Of a DNA stretch of 64,000 nt, positions 1 through 9,018 are shown one piece after another. The stretch spans positions 186,001 through 250,000 of the forward strand of contig JBCBMW010000003.1 in the NCBI GenBank assembly GCA_039822105.1. Reading direction: 5' to 3'. The position numbers and the translations under genes were made by a program. The stretch's first letter is position 1. Each line of letters starts with the position of its first letter. Source of the DNA: Parvularcula sp039822105 (GTDB lineage Bacteria; Pseudomonadota; Alphaproteobacteria; Caulobacterales; Parvularculaceae). The notes beneath the pieces are model-generated. The model searched no databases, had not been told where the DNA came from, and saw only the letters and a program-made list of their open reading frames with translations.

Positions 1-344
1 GGATTCCTCGATTTTACCGTGTTTTCAGCAAGCATTAGGTGCACACTCAACAATAGATGCAAGACAGACTGGACAGGCGTCCACACAACCCATACGAGAG
101 CCCTCATCGTTTGTTAATCATGATTTGTCACGCTCAACTCATAGATATAAGGGATATGAATGATGTCGGCGCCTTGCATCTTAGTGGAAACACGGAAGTC
201 TCTACCGTCTAAGTCGGGCTCCGGCCGATACTCCGGATCAGGACGAATTTCAGGTTCTGGGCGCTAGCACACAGCTAGACATCTTTGAGTTGCAATCCGC
301 CCCAACCACCCTAAGGTACAACCTTAAGAATTCGGGGCGGTGAT
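1..344. other. Intergenic region at the window edge, no gene seen
   Basis: I find no convincing coding frame or RNA gene here. Immediately upstream of the first gene there is a perfect 6-bp inverted repeat, TAAGGT at 312-317 and ACCTTA at 321-326 with a 3-nt spacer, which could be a small operator or the base of a short hairpin. A loose promoter-like pair (TTGTCA at 125-130, TATAAG at 146-151) has a spacer of only 15 nt and is weak. The left part may belong to the control region of a gene outside the window. Confidence 0.4.
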
Positions 345-1133
345 TTGCAAAACCATCAGTTTAAGCGGCGCGATATGTTTGTTGCCATATCCGTCTGCTT
401 CGTGGCCTTTTTGTTGTCTTCTTGGTTCGTGGTCTATCGCTTTGATAAGCCCGAGTTGTTTATGGAAGTCACAGCTTCACTTGCCGCACTAGTCACCCTA
501 CTGATTGTTCTCTTTACGTCGATTGGCGCTGTCGACGCCTACAGGGCTGTACAGCGTGCAACCGTCGATAGAACCACATTTGAGCTTATCCAAAGATACG
601 TGCACGACGAAGATGTCATCGAACTCGTCGACAAATTCCGGTCAGTACGAATATCGGAAATTGGCGACAATCTCGGCGATTATGACGACAACAAGGTCAT
701 CACCTTCGACAAGTTGCATGGGGAATACATCGAGGCCGTCAGCACTCATCAGATAGGCGACAAGGCCACCAAAGACACTCCGTACGAAATTGTTATGCGC
801 CTGCTGAATTCCTACGAGGCAGTCGCGATCGGAATACGCAACGGCGCCATAAGCGAGAGCATGCTTTTTCAGTGGTGGAAACCCACCTATGTTCTTGATT
901 TTATTGATCTTATGGTGTTCGTGAAGCAATACAGAATGCGTAAAGGCCAGCAAGAGTTCGCGGAAACCGCTGAGGACTACGCCTTTCAGTGGGCGAACGA
1001 CGACGAACAGCGGCTTCTGGCCGAGCGTTCTGAATTGGCCGATCGGTTAGAAGCGCGCTCGGTTCGCAGCCAAATGCTCTACCGTCAATCAACATCGTGG
1101 CGTCAAAGGCGCCGCATTGCAGCGAACGGTTAA
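345..1133 (+). CDS. Membrane-anchored protein of unknown function (DUF4760-like)
   Basis: The protein has 262 residues. The N-terminus carries basic residues (KRRD) and then two hydrophobic segments at about residues 11-31 and 38-63, followed by a mostly soluble, charged, helical C-terminal part of about 200 residues. This layout, two N-terminal membrane helices followed by a DYDD-containing helical region, resembles the DUF4760 group, whose function is unknown; the assignment is by eye only. The first start is a TTG at 345; an ATG at 375 would remove the basic residues that normally orient the first helix, so I keep the longer form. Neither start has a strong Shine-Dalgarno. It stands alone, with no operon partner. 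Confidence 0.6.
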   Translation: MQNHQFKRRDMFVAISVCFVAFLLSSWFVVYRFDKPELFMEVTASLAALVTLLIVLFTSIGAVDAYRAVQRATVDRTTFELIQRYVHDEDVIELVDKFRSVRISEIGDNLGDYDDNKVITFDKLHGEYIEAVSTHQIGDKATKDTPYEIVMRLLNSYEAVAIGIRNGAISESMLFQWWKPTYVLDFIDLMVFVKQYRMRKGQQEFAETAEDYAFQWANDDEQRLLAERSELADRLEARSVRSQMLYRQSTSWRQRRRIAANG

Positions 1134-1275
1134 ATCCCTTGCCATCCGCGAGGCTTTGCTCTAGCGGCCGCGTCTTCAGGTGAACCGGGGCGCCCCACCG
1201 CTTGCTCAGCGGCGGCGTCTCTTCTTCCGGGGGCTGGAGGTCCAGTCTGCGGGGTGAATGAGAGGATGATGAGCC

Positions 1276-1923
1276 ATGGCTGACAACGCCACAGTTTTCG
1301 ATTGCGATCTGCGTAAACGTTCCGGCACCGGCGGTAGCCGTGCTGTCCGCCGCGACGGCTGGGTCCCAGCTGTTCTTTACGGCGGCGACGAAGAGCCAGC
1401 GAACATCAAGCTGCGCTACAACCAGATCCTCAAAGCCTACCAGACGGGTAAGCTGATCGACGTGCTGTCCTATCTCGAGTTTGAAGGCAAAAAGCAGTCG
1501 GTGATCGGTCGCGACATCCAGGTGGACCCGGTGAAAGACCTGCCGATGCATGTCGACTTCATGCGGGTGAGCGCGAAGACCCGCGTGACCGTGAACGTTC
1601 CTGTCCGCTTCCTCAACGAAGAGACCTGCCCTGGCCTGAAAGCTGGCGGGGTTCTCAACGTTGTGCGCCACGAGGTCGAAGTGATCGCTCCGGCCACAGA
1701 GATCCCAGAAGCCCTCGAGGTGGATCTTGCAGAAGCTGAGATGGACTCGTCGCTGAAGATCTCCGCCGTCACGCTGCCGAACGGCGTGGAAGTCACGATC
1801 ACTGACCGCGACTTCACCATCGCGACCATCGCTGCTCCATCTGGCCTCAAGTCTGAGCAAGCCTCCGAGGACGGCGACGAGGAAGCGGGCGAAGAGGCCG
1901 CTGAAGAAGGCGGCGAAGAGTAA
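1276..1923 (+). CDS. rplY: 50S ribosomal protein L25/TL5 (general stress protein Ctc)
   Basis: This ribosomal protein binds 5S rRNA in the large subunit. The 215-residue product has the two-domain form (TL5/CTC) common in alphaproteobacteria. Residues about 1-95 form the 5S-binding beta-barrel, with a basic RKRSGTGGSRAVRRDGWVP start. Residues about 100-190 form the second domain, containing HVDFMRV and PVRFLNEETCPGLK. The acidic glutamate-rich tail at about 193-215 is typical of the family. The ATG at 1276 is preceded by GAGAGGATGATGAGCC. In many alphaproteobacteria this gene is followed by pth (peptidyl-tRNA hydrolase), but here the next gene is a hydroxylase, so the usual pairing is broken. 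Confidence 0.96.
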   Translation: MADNATVFDCDLRKRSGTGGSRAVRRDGWVPAVLYGGDEEPANIKLRYNQILKAYQTGKLIDVLSYLEFEGKKQSVIGRDIQVDPVKDLPMHVDFMRVSAKTRVTVNVPVRFLNEETCPGLKAGGVLNVVRHEVEVIAPATEIPEALEVDLAEAEMDSSLKISAVTLPNGVEVTITDRDFTIATIAAPSGLKSEQASEDGDEEAGEEAAEEGGEE

Positions 1924-1967
1924 TTCGTCTCATTTCTTTCTGCTGAGCTAAAGGCCATGGTCGCCGC

Positions 1968-2699
1968 ATGACCATGGTCCTCACTATCGTTGTCGTCATC
2001 GCACTGAGCCTGATGCTGGTCGCCGAAAGGTGGCAGCCGGCGTTTGATCGCCTCGGCGGCACGGATAGAATCTGGAGCAACGTCGCGCTTGGCGTCATCG
2101 CGATGGGGCTGACCTTTGCGGTTGTGACCCCGGCCTCCCTTCTGGCGACAACGCTGGGCCCCGATTGGCGGGAAGGCTGGCCTCCCCTCCTCCGTCTAGC
2201 GTCAGACGTTCTGCTTCTCGATCTCTACATCTACCTCTGGCACCGCGCGAACCATGAGATCCAATTTCTCTGGCGATTCCACCGTGTGCATCATTTCGAC
2301 AGCTTCCTCGACGTCACCTCAGCCTTGCGGTTTCATCCGGGGGAAGTGCTCTTGTCGGTCTTCGTCCGGGGGCTGTTTATTGTTCTTTTGGACATCTCGT
2401 TTGTGGCGATCGTTCTGTTTGACGCCCTGGTGATCCTGTCGGCTGGGTTCCACCACTCGAACCTCAAACTGCCGCGCGCCTTCGACGGCCTCCTCAGGCG
2501 GCTGATCGTGACACCTGATCACCACCGCGTGCACCACACGGACAACCGCCCGGACACGGACAGCAATTACGGCACGATCTTCAGCTTTTGGGATCGCCTA
2601 TTCGGGAGCTATCGTGAGCAACCCCAACCCGGACGGTACGGGGTTGAGGGCGAGGACGATCGTTCGCTGACGCAGCTTTTGGTCAATCCCCTACGCTAA
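1968..2699 (+). CDS. Sterol desaturase / fatty acid hydroxylase superfamily protein
   Basis: This is an integral-membrane, di-iron enzyme of the fatty acid hydroxylase superfamily, which uses O2 to hydroxylate or desaturate lipids; the actual substrate cannot be read from the sequence. The expected histidine clusters are present: HRANH at residues 92-96, HRVHH at 105-109, HH at 162-163 and DHHRVHH at 184-190. Four or five hydrophobic segments lie between residues 1 and 160, and the conserved DTDSNYGT stretch follows the last cluster. Length (243 aa) is normal for the short bacterial form. An ATG at 1974 is an alternative start. The gene lies 45 bp after rplY on the same strand, but the two are not obviously linked in function. 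Confidence 0.88.
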   Translation: MTMVLTIVVVIALSLMLVAERWQPAFDRLGGTDRIWSNVALGVIAMGLTFAVVTPASLLATTLGPDWREGWPPLLRLASDVLLLDLYIYLWHRANHEIQFLWRFHRVHHFDSFLDVTSALRFHPGEVLLSVFVRGLFIVLLDISFVAIVLFDALVILSAGFHHSNLKLPRAFDGLLRRLIVTPDHHRVHHTDNRPDTDSNYGTIFSFWDRLFGSYREQPQPGRYGVEGEDDRSLTQLLVNPLR

Positions 2700-2756
2700 A
2701 TCAGGCAGTTGTGTCGCCGCCTTGAATTCTCGAGCCGTCCAGTGCACGGATTGCCG

Positions 2757-3761
2757 ATGGTTATCATCGAGAGTTATTCGCTTGCCGTCTTTATGTGCTT
2801 CATCACCATGCTGTGCTGGGGCTCCTGGGCCAACACGCAGAAGCTAGCTTCGCAAGAGTGGCGTTTCCCCCTGTTCTATTGGGACTATTCCATTGGTGTG
2901 GTGCTGCTGACGCTTCTGCTCGGCCTCACGATGGGAAGTGTCGGTGATGCAGGGCGCGGTTTCTTAGCCGATCTGCAGCAGGCAGATGGAAGTGCGATTC
3001 GCTCGGCGCTGATCGGCGGGATCGTCTTCAACATCGCGAATATCCTGCTGGTGGCGGCCATCGATATTGCCGGTATGGCGGTGGCGTTCCCCGTTGGCAT
3101 CGGCCTTGCGCTCGTGATCGGTGTGATCAAGAGCTATCTCGATACGCCTGAAGGCAACCCCGTGCTCTTGTTCGCGGGTGTGCTGAGCGTCGCGATCGCC
3201 ATTGTGCTGAACGCGCTCGCTTACAACCGCCTACCGAAGGAAGGCTCCGTGAACGTCAACAAGGGCCTCATTCTGTCCATCGTCGCCGGTATCGCCATGG
3301 GCTTTTTCTATCCGTTTGTGGTCCAGAGTATGGCCAGCGACTTCGCCGTGCCCGAGGCTGGGAAGCTGACCCCCTATGGCGCGGTCTTTGTCTTCTCGCT
3401 TGGGCTCTTCTTCTCGAACTTCGTCTGGAACACCTTCGTGATGTACCGCCCCTTCACGGGTGAGAAAGTGTCCTATGCGGATTACTTCAAACAAGGAACG
3501 CCGCGGCTTCACGCTGTCGGCATCCTAGGCGGCGCGATCTGGAGCGTCGGCATGGCCTTCAGCATCATCGCCTCTGGTGCCGCCTCACCCGCCATTGCTT
3601 ACGGCTTGGGTCAGGGCGCAACCATGGTGGCTGCCTTCTGGGGCGTCTTCATCTGGAAAGAGTTCAAAGACGCGCCTGACGGGACGAACAGGCTTATCAC
3701 CTTCATGTTCGCAAGCTTCATCATCGGCCTTGGGCTGATCATCGCCGCGCGCGCCGCATAG
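2757..3761 (+). CDS. GRP-family (DMT superfamily) sugar uptake transporter
   Basis: The product is a 334-residue polytopic inner-membrane protein with about ten hydrophobic helices. The N-terminal stretch CWGSWANTQK and the internal pattern of paired five-helix halves fit the GRP (glucose/ribose porter) branch of the drug/metabolite transporter superfamily. The ribokinase gene begins 12 bp downstream on the same strand, so ribose or a related pentose is the likely substrate, taken up by symport and phosphorylated at once; this is inference from context. I chose the ATG at 2757, because the open frame upstream (from a TTG at 2709) gives a basic, non-hydrophobic extension with no ribosome binding site. 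Confidence 0.78.
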   Translation: MVIIESYSLAVFMCFITMLCWGSWANTQKLASQEWRFPLFYWDYSIGVVLLTLLLGLTMGSVGDAGRGFLADLQQADGSAIRSALIGGIVFNIANILLVAAIDIAGMAVAFPVGIGLALVIGVIKSYLDTPEGNPVLLFAGVLSVAIAIVLNALAYNRLPKEGSVNVNKGLILSIVAGIAMGFFYPFVVQSMASDFAVPEAGKLTPYGAVFVFSLGLFFSNFVWNTFVMYRPFTGEKVSYADYFKQGTPRLHAVGILGGAIWSVGMAFSIIASGAASPAIAYGLGQGATMVAAFWGVFIWKEFKDAPDGTNRLITFMFASFIIGLGLIIAARAA

Positions 3762-3773
3762 GAACCTGAAGCC

Positions 3774-4700
3774 ATGGGCAAAAGCATCGTCGTCATCGGC
3801 AGCTACAACACGGACATGGTGGTGCAAGCGCCGCGCATTCCAAGTCCCGGCGAAACCATCCTTGGCGGAACCTTCTCCATGGTTGCTGGCGGCAAAGGCG
3901 CGAACCAGGCCGTCGCTGCGGCCCGCTGCGGAGGCTCGGTGACCTTCGTCGCGCGGCTTGGTGACGACATGTTCGGCCACGAGGCGATCGCCGGTCTGAA
4001 GACGGACAATATCGATACCAGTCATGTGATCTGCTTGCCCGATGCCGCTTCAGGTGTAGCGCTGATCACCGTCAGCGACGATGGTGAGAACGCGATCACC
4101 GTCGCTTCTGGGGCGAACGCACTCCTCATGCCCGATGCGATCGAGAAGGCGGACGATGCGCTGAGCGGCGCCTCGATCGTCCTGACGCAGCTTGAGACTC
4201 CGCTCGAGACCATCCGCGCGACGCTCGACCGGTGCCAAGCGCTAGGTGTACCCGTGGTGCTCAACCCCGCGCCCGCGCTGCCACTGGACGATGCAGTCTT
4301 CGCGAGCGTTGCGGTTTTGACACCGAATGAGACAGAGGCTGAGCTGATCTCCGGCCTTCCCGTCTCCGATGTCGAGACCGCCAAGAGCGCCGGTGAAGCC
4401 ATTCTCGCGAAAGGCGTCAGCACCCTGATCATCACGATGGGCTCGCAAGGGGCGCTGCTGTTCGAAGGCGGAACATGCACCATGGTGCCAGGCTACCCCG
4501 TCGAAGCCGTCGATACGACAGGTGCCGGTGACACGTTCAACGGCGCGCTGTGCGTCGCGATGTCAGAAGGCAAGACGTGGCCAGAGGCCGTCGCCTTTGC
4601 CAACGCCGCAGCGGCTCTGTCGGTGACCAAACTCGGCGCTCAACCTTCCGTGCCGACCCGCGCGGACGTGGACGCCTTTTTAATAGCGCACACGTCCTAA
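3774..4700 (+). CDS. rbsK: Ribokinase (PfkB family carbohydrate kinase)
   Basis: This cytoplasmic kinase phosphorylates ribose to ribose 5-phosphate with ATP. The 308-residue protein shows both PfkB signatures: the N-terminal GGKGANQAVAAARCGG with the sugar-binding NTD and PSPGE context, and the C-terminal DTTGAGDTFNGAL, whose aspartate is the catalytic base and whose GAGD forms the anion hole. TPNETEAE, the conserved NxxE region, lies in the middle. Length and motif order are those of true ribokinases rather than fructokinases or adenosine kinases, although the exact sugar is unproven. It forms a two-gene unit with the upstream transporter and converges on the carotenoid oxygenase gene, with only 6 bp between the two stops. 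Confidence 0.9.
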   Translation: MGKSIVVIGSYNTDMVVQAPRIPSPGETILGGTFSMVAGGKGANQAVAAARCGGSVTFVARLGDDMFGHEAIAGLKTDNIDTSHVICLPDAASGVALITVSDDGENAITVASGANALLMPDAIEKADDALSGASIVLTQLETPLETIRATLDRCQALGVPVVLNPAPALPLDDAVFASVAVLTPNETEAELISGLPVSDVETAKSAGEAILAKGVSTLIITMGSQGALLFEGGTCTMVPGYPVEAVDTTGAGDTFNGALCVAMSEGKTWPEAVAFANAAAALSVTKLGAQPSVPTRADVDAFLIAHTS

Positions 4701-4706
4701 ATCGAA

Positions 4707-6161
4707 TCAACGGGGCACCCAAACACCGTGAAACCCAAGCGGCATAGCGCTCGGTGCACGGTAGGTTGCCAGCGGTCCATCTGAGATGGCTTCAGCGTTG
4801 AAGACATGCAGGTCGGTCGCCTCATCATCGAGGCTCAGCGTCGGCACGAGAAGCCAACCTTCACCCGCCGGCTCCCTGGGAACATAGAGCGCCTCCTCCG
4901 TCAGCGTCCGGGCGCCAAAGTCGAAAAGGTCGCGCGCACCCGTCTCCCAATTGATCGATTGCACCGCATTGTGGTGATAGCTGCTCTGCGGCGGTGACGC
5001 CCCTTCGGACACGGAATAGACAACCGACCGGCGTCGTGAACGGTATCGCGGGTCGATCTGGGCGAACTCTGCAGAGAAACTGGTCCGATCAAGCGCCGCG
5101 GACCCGTCGGGCCGCAAGGCTGCGCGACACATCATCGGGTTCGCTTTATCCGATCGCTGACCAAGAAGGATCGAACGCCCGTCTTCTGCGTTCAACATCG
5201 GCTCCTCTGCAAGGCACCAGTCGAAGCGTATCGTGCCGTCCGGCTCCTCATACGCATCGCCGGTATGGAAGAACGAACCGCTGGGCAATTCGTAAATCCT
5301 CCGTTTGCTGAAATCATCCTTATCGATCACCAAGACCTGCATCCCGATCTCTGGTCGCCACCGCAAGCTTTGGACATAGGGGGGATGCACCTCCTCCAGC
5401 ACCCAAGGCTGCAGGGGTAGGATCAACTTGGTCGGGCTCATCACCCAGTCGTGGATATAGGAGGCACGCGGCAAATCGATGAGGCCTGATCGCTGCACGG
5501 AACCGTCCGCGTTCAACATCCAAAGAAAGACCTTTGATCGGCCAAAAGCCAAACCAAAATTCCAAATCGTCCCGTCAGGTGAGACCTTCGGATGAGCCGA
5601 AAACGGCATCTGAGCAAGATCGTCCCGCAGAACGAGAGGCCCCACGGTCGAGAGATCTTCCGGGTTCACCCCATAAGGGCTGCCGGCTTCCCAAAGGGCC
5701 CACAGCTGATCATCAACAGACAAAAGGGCCGTGTTCGCTGCATTCGTGTCATCGGCGCTTGTCACCGGCGCGCCTGGCGCTGCTTTCGAACCAAAGCCAG
5801 GCATGATCAGCCGCCCTGCTTCGGTCTCCAATCGCCGCTTGTTCGTATCGACGAAACGCGCGGCGAAACGGACGCCCTCGCCATCGAAGCGAACAGCGCG
5901 GACGAGACCATCACCATCGAACCAGTGACCGGCAACGTCCCCTCCTCGGCGAAAATGGCCCGGACCATTGCGATAAAGCGTCCCCGCAAGGCCGCTCGGC
6001 ATCCGCCCCTCCATCAGGCGCATCGACGTCCACGGAGTGCCTTGCTGGGGTCCATTTTGAAAGCCAAGCGGCGCTGACGACGTGCTCGACCAAGCCGGGC
6101 TCAGCGCACTGCCGACAGTCAGCGCGGCGGCGCCGGCCAAAACCTCGCGCCGCGTGGTCAT
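4707..6161 (-). CDS. Carotenoid oxygenase (RPE65/CCD family), exported
   Basis: Members of this family are non-heme Fe(II) enzymes that cut carotenoids, apocarotenoids or stilbenes at a double bond. The 484-residue protein matches over its full length: GTLYRNGPG and HWFDGDGLV near the N-terminus, NAANTALL, and the metal-ligand histidine contexts SAHPK, YIHDW, FFHTGDAYEE and the terminal GFHGVW. An N-terminal twin-arginine-type signal (MTTRREVLAG followed by a hydrophobic stretch) suggests periplasmic location; many bacterial members lack a signal. The start overlaps the stop of the upstream DUF2141 gene by 4 bp (ATGA), indicating translational coupling. The substrate is unknown; retinal production from beta-carotene is one option. 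Confidence 0.92.
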   Translation of the reverse strand: MTTRREVLAGAAALTVGSALSPAWSSTSSAPLGFQNGPQQGTPWTSMRLMEGRMPSGLAGTLYRNGPGHFRRGGDVAGHWFDGDGLVRAVRFDGEGVRFAARFVDTNKRRLETEAGRLIMPGFGSKAAPGAPVTSADDTNAANTALLSVDDQLWALWEAGSPYGVNPEDLSTVGPLVLRDDLAQMPFSAHPKVSPDGTIWNFGLAFGRSKVFLWMLNADGSVQRSGLIDLPRASYIHDWVMSPTKLILPLQPWVLEEVHPPYVQSLRWRPEIGMQVLVIDKDDFSKRRIYELPSGSFFHTGDAYEEPDGTIRFDWCLAEEPMLNAEDGRSILLGQRSDKANPMMCRAALRPDGSAALDRTSFSAEFAQIDPRYRSRRRSVVYSVSEGASPPQSSYHHNAVQSINWETGARDLFDFGARTLTEEALYVPREPAGEGWLLVPTLSLDDEATDLHVFNAEAISDGPLATYRAPSAMPLGFHGVWVPR

Positions 6162-6616
6162 AGCGAAAACCTCAACGTGTCGCTGTTCGCGCCCGGCTTG
6201 AGCGTGAGAGCCGCATCCTCAAAGGCTGGCGGCCCGTACTGGACAATCGCGTTGTTTGAGAACGCGAACGGCTCAAGCAACGCGCCCAGTGGATTGGTGT
6301 TGAGCGTGCCATCGCCATTCTGGTCATGAAACGCCCGGACAGCGTAGGAGCCTGGCGGCAGCCCTTTGAAGACCGTCGTCGCTGTCTCGCTGCTCAGACG
6401 CACCCTCGCCCCCCGGACCGGGCTGCCCCCGCCGTTGTAGCTCTCGGCGCTATCAAAGATCGCGACCATGATCGCGCCGGACGGCTCCGTCACGATCATT
6501 GAAAGCTCAAGCGTCGCCAGCTCATCGCCGCCTTGATGGGCGCAGCCCGCGGCCAAGAACGCGAGGGCCGCGGCGCTCGACGTCGCCCAACGCACACATG
6601 TCGACAGTCTCAACAT
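6158..6616 (-). CDS. DUF2141 domain lipoprotein
   Basis: The product has 152 residues, with a signal peptide ending in a lipobox (FLAAGC), so it is probably lipid-anchored in the periplasm or outer membrane. The rest matches the DUF2141 pattern: a small beta-rich domain with GLPPGSYAVRAFHDQNGDGTL, PLG and a closing LRFSL. The function of DUF2141 is unknown. I place the start at 6616, because an AAGGAG lies 9 nt upstream of that ATG; a longer frame to 6730 has no ribosome binding site. The 4-bp overlap with the carotenoid oxygenase gene makes a two-gene unit, so the two exported proteins probably work together. A shared control region faces the LytTR gene. Confidence 0.85.
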   Translation of the reverse strand: MLRLSTCVRWATSSAAALAFLAAGCAHQGGDELATLELSMIVTEPSGAIMVAIFDSAESYNGGGSPVRGARVRLSSETATTVFKGLPPGSYAVRAFHDQNGDGTLNTNPLGALLEPFAFSNNAIVQYGPPAFEDAALTLKPGANSDTLRFSL

Positions 6617-6721
6617 CAACCATATCTCCTTCATCTGGGAATGACGGAGGCTTGGCGGGACAAAGGCCTTACGAGGAGACGGTTCTTCGCGAGGAGTTGT
6701 CCGGTTTCGCGGGCGGCGATA

Positions 6722-6738
6722 CTTCGTCATTCACGAAG
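6722..6738. promoter_or_regulatory. Candidate operator between DUF2141 and LytTR genes
   Basis: A perfect inverted repeat, CTTCGT then a 5-nt spacer then ACGAAG, ends 5 nt before the LytTR start. The 127-bp divergent region also holds AATGACG at 6640-6646 and its inverse CGTCATT at 6725-6731, close to the start of each gene. These would suit autoregulation by the LytTR protein, but LytTR sites are usually direct repeats, so the link is inference. Confidence 0.35.
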
Positions 6739-6743
6739 CGCGA

Positions 6744-7544
6744 GTGACGATGCCGATGAAGAGTGAGGTTGTAAGAGGTCTCGGATTTGCCGTGGTGGCG
6801 GGTTCGCTGGTCGCGCTCTCGGGTCTCTTCGGTACCGGCACGCTCAACTTACCCGTCGCTTGGCTCTATTGGACGGGCCTGATTGGTCTGGGCGTTTGGA
6901 TCGGCGCCGCGATCTCGGTGCAGATTGAGCCGCTGCTTCGGCCAATGCCCTGGATGCTTCAGTGGCTCACTTACTCCGTGGCCATGACGGTGCCGATGTT
7001 TGGGTTTGTGACGGTGGCGCAGGCCTTGATTGGCTACCCGATCCCCCTCGAAGGGTTCATCAGCGCTGGTTTCAAAGTCTGGGTCGTCACAGCCGCAATC
7101 ACCGGGATCAGAATGCGGGATCGCGGCAGACGGCGTGAAGGGGCACCGCCCGCCGCGATCCAAGAGGCCAGCTTGCATGAGGAGGATACGCAAGCTGAAC
7201 CGGGTCTTCCGTCCGCTGCCCTGCCCGCTCCGGTGCTACGCCGAGCGAAACCTGAACTGCGCGGCGCGAAGCTTTTGGCGCTGTCGTCAGAGGATCACTA
7301 TATCCGGCTGCATACGGATCAAGGCGAAGACCTTGTTCTCCTAAGACTCTCCGACGCGATTGGCGAAACCGGTGACCTTGAGGGACTGCAGGTGCATCGG
7401 TCTTGGTGGGTGGCCAAGGACGGGATCGCCTCCATCACCAAACGGACCGAGGGCGGCACGATCACACTGACGAGCGGCGCCGAAGCGCCGATCTCGCGAC
7501 GCTCCATGGCCCAGGTAAAGGAAGCGGGCTGGCTCGACGCCTGA
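6744..7544 (+). CDS. Membrane-anchored LytTR-family transcriptional regulator
   Basis: The 266-residue protein has four predicted membrane helices in residues about 8-120, then a linker, then a C-terminal LytTR DNA-binding domain (about residues 165-262) recognised by LLALSSEDHYIRLHT, the VHRSWWVAK stretch and a terminal PISRR motif. Such membrane-LytTR proteins are common in alphaproteobacteria and act as one-component regulators, often of the divergent gene. The start is a GTG at 6744; ATGs at 6750 and 6756 are alternatives and no start has a strong ribosome binding site. It is divergent from the DUF2141 / carotenoid oxygenase pair, its most likely target, and convergent with the porin gene. 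Confidence 0.87.
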   Translation: MTMPMKSEVVRGLGFAVVAGSLVALSGLFGTGTLNLPVAWLYWTGLIGLGVWIGAAISVQIEPLLRPMPWMLQWLTYSVAMTVPMFGFVTVAQALIGYPIPLEGFISAGFKVWVVTAAITGIRMRDRGRRREGAPPAAIQEASLHEEDTQAEPGLPSAALPAPVLRRAKPELRGAKLLALSSEDHYIRLHTDQGEDLVLLRLSDAIGETGDLEGLQVHRSWWVAKDGIASITKRTEGGTITLTSGAEAPISRRSMAQVKEAGWLDA

Positions 7545-7558
7545 CCCGCGCGCTGCCG

Positions 7559-8953
7559 TTAGAAGCCATACTTGGCCGAGAACTGCAGCTTGTTCATCGC
7601 GCCATCGAGACCGTTCTCTAACTCGCGATCTGCACGGATCAATTCAACGCCAATGTCGATCTTAGGCGAGACCGCGTAGATCAAGTTAGCGTGGATGGAC
7701 GACACTTCGTCGGTAACATCGCCGCTGGTGAGCCTGACGGGGTTGCCAGCACGGAAGTAGCCGACCGACAGGTTCGAGCGCCATCTGTCGTTCCAGAAGT
7801 GACGGATCGACGCGAAACCCGAGACGGTCTCGATCAGTTCGAGCTCACCATTGTCCAAGAGCGCTGCATCATTGACGATGTTCACACCAATGTACCGGCC
7901 AATGCCCTCGCCATAGGTGCCCATGAAACGGAAGTCGTCTTTCGCGCCGAGGCGTATCTTCCCGGAACCGCTGAAGCCCCAGGCCCATGCCGTTTCTGTA
8001 TCAACACCGGTAACGTCATCGCCTGCCTTCAGTTGACGGAAGAGTGTAGCGAGCGAAAGGTGGCCATAGTCGCCCTTGGCATTGTAGCGCAGCGCAATAT
8101 CAGGGAGCGTATCATCGCCGGTGAGGATGCGGCCGCCCGTCTCAGTCGTGATTTCGGTCTCCGGCTGCTCAAGCGCGATTTGGAATGGTCCACGGGTGTA
8201 GCGGATCATCGGCTGACGCTCGAACACCGTGCCTTCCGTGGGGCCGATGAAATCGAGGTTCTCAGGCAGTGCGACCACGTCCTGGAACGTCGACCAGGTC
8301 TGGCCGAACAGCCAGTTATCGACGGTCACAAAGGCCAAGCGCATGCGAGGCGAGAAGCTGTTGGACACCCGCTCGTTACCATCATTCGTGACCTGAAAGT
8401 CGAACTCGATCTTGCCGCCGACCTTGTGCTTACCGGCCTCATTTTTGAAACCGAAGAAGAAGCGTGTCTCCCGCGGGTTGAAATCAATGACAGGATCGCC
8501 GCCGTCGCCGCCAACGGGCACCAGGCCAGGAATGTAAAAGTCTCGACCCAGACTGTTGGTGGGCAGCTCACCATCGGTGAACTCCGTCAGCGAGACATCA
8601 AGCTTGATGAAGCCGCCAAAGAGCACTTCGGTGTCGCCCGACATGAAGCCCTGGGGGCGCTCGGCGAGAATCACCTCTGGTGGAGCCTCGCCAAAGCCGC
8701 TGGTGCCGATGTCGCCATTGGCAAGCGAGGTTTTCATGAGACGGACCGCTTCGCGGACATCCTGCGTCTCTTCCGGCGTCAACATCTCCTCTTCATCGTC
8801 GAGCCGCTCAATGATCTTGTCGAGCTTCGCCTCGATCGTATCTACACGGATCTTCAGATGGTCTTCGCTCTGGGCCGCGGCGTAACCGAAAAGCAGCGGA
8901 GAAACTCCGCACAAGAGAAGTGCCTGCCGCCATGGGCGCTTTGTCGTGAGCAT
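7559..8953 (-). CDS. DcaP-like outer-membrane porin
   Basis: The 464-residue protein has a signal peptide (ending AAAQ), a short coiled-coil segment of charged heptads at about 30-70 (IRVDTIEAKLDKIIERL), then a long beta-barrel region with alternating aromatic strands and a terminal aromatic residue (AKYGF). This arrangement, a coiled coil followed by a 16-strand barrel containing FGGFIKLD and RETRFFFG, is that of DcaP-type trimeric porins, which pass dicarboxylates and other small anions. It is divergent from acs across a 146-bp region, so co-control with acetate use is plausible. A 531-codon open frame on the opposite strand is only its antisense shadow. Confidence 0.85.
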   Translation of the reverse strand: MLTTKRPWRQALLLCGVSPLLFGYAAAQSEDHLKIRVDTIEAKLDKIIERLDDEEEMLTPEETQDVREAVRLMKTSLANGDIGTSGFGEAPPEVILAERPQGFMSGDTEVLFGGFIKLDVSLTEFTDGELPTNSLGRDFYIPGLVPVGGDGGDPVIDFNPRETRFFFGFKNEAGKHKVGGKIEFDFQVTNDGNERVSNSFSPRMRLAFVTVDNWLFGQTWSTFQDVVALPENLDFIGPTEGTVFERQPMIRYTRGPFQIALEQPETEITTETGGRILTGDDTLPDIALRYNAKGDYGHLSLATLFRQLKAGDDVTGVDTETAWAWGFSGSGKIRLGAKDDFRFMGTYGEGIGRYIGVNIVNDAALLDNGELELIETVSGFASIRHFWNDRWRSNLSVGYFRAGNPVRLTSGDVTDEVSSIHANLIYAVSPKIDIGVELIRADRELENGLDGAMNKLQFSAKYGF

Positions 8954-9018
8954 AGTTCCTCCACTCGCTTTTTTGTGAACGAGTGTTGGGGAACTTTTGT
9001 CGCAGCGGTATTAGCCGT

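Noticed and set aside
910..1860. 316-codon open frame on the - strand
   Set aside because: It runs antisense to the rplY gene and the end of the previous gene; no protein family fits.
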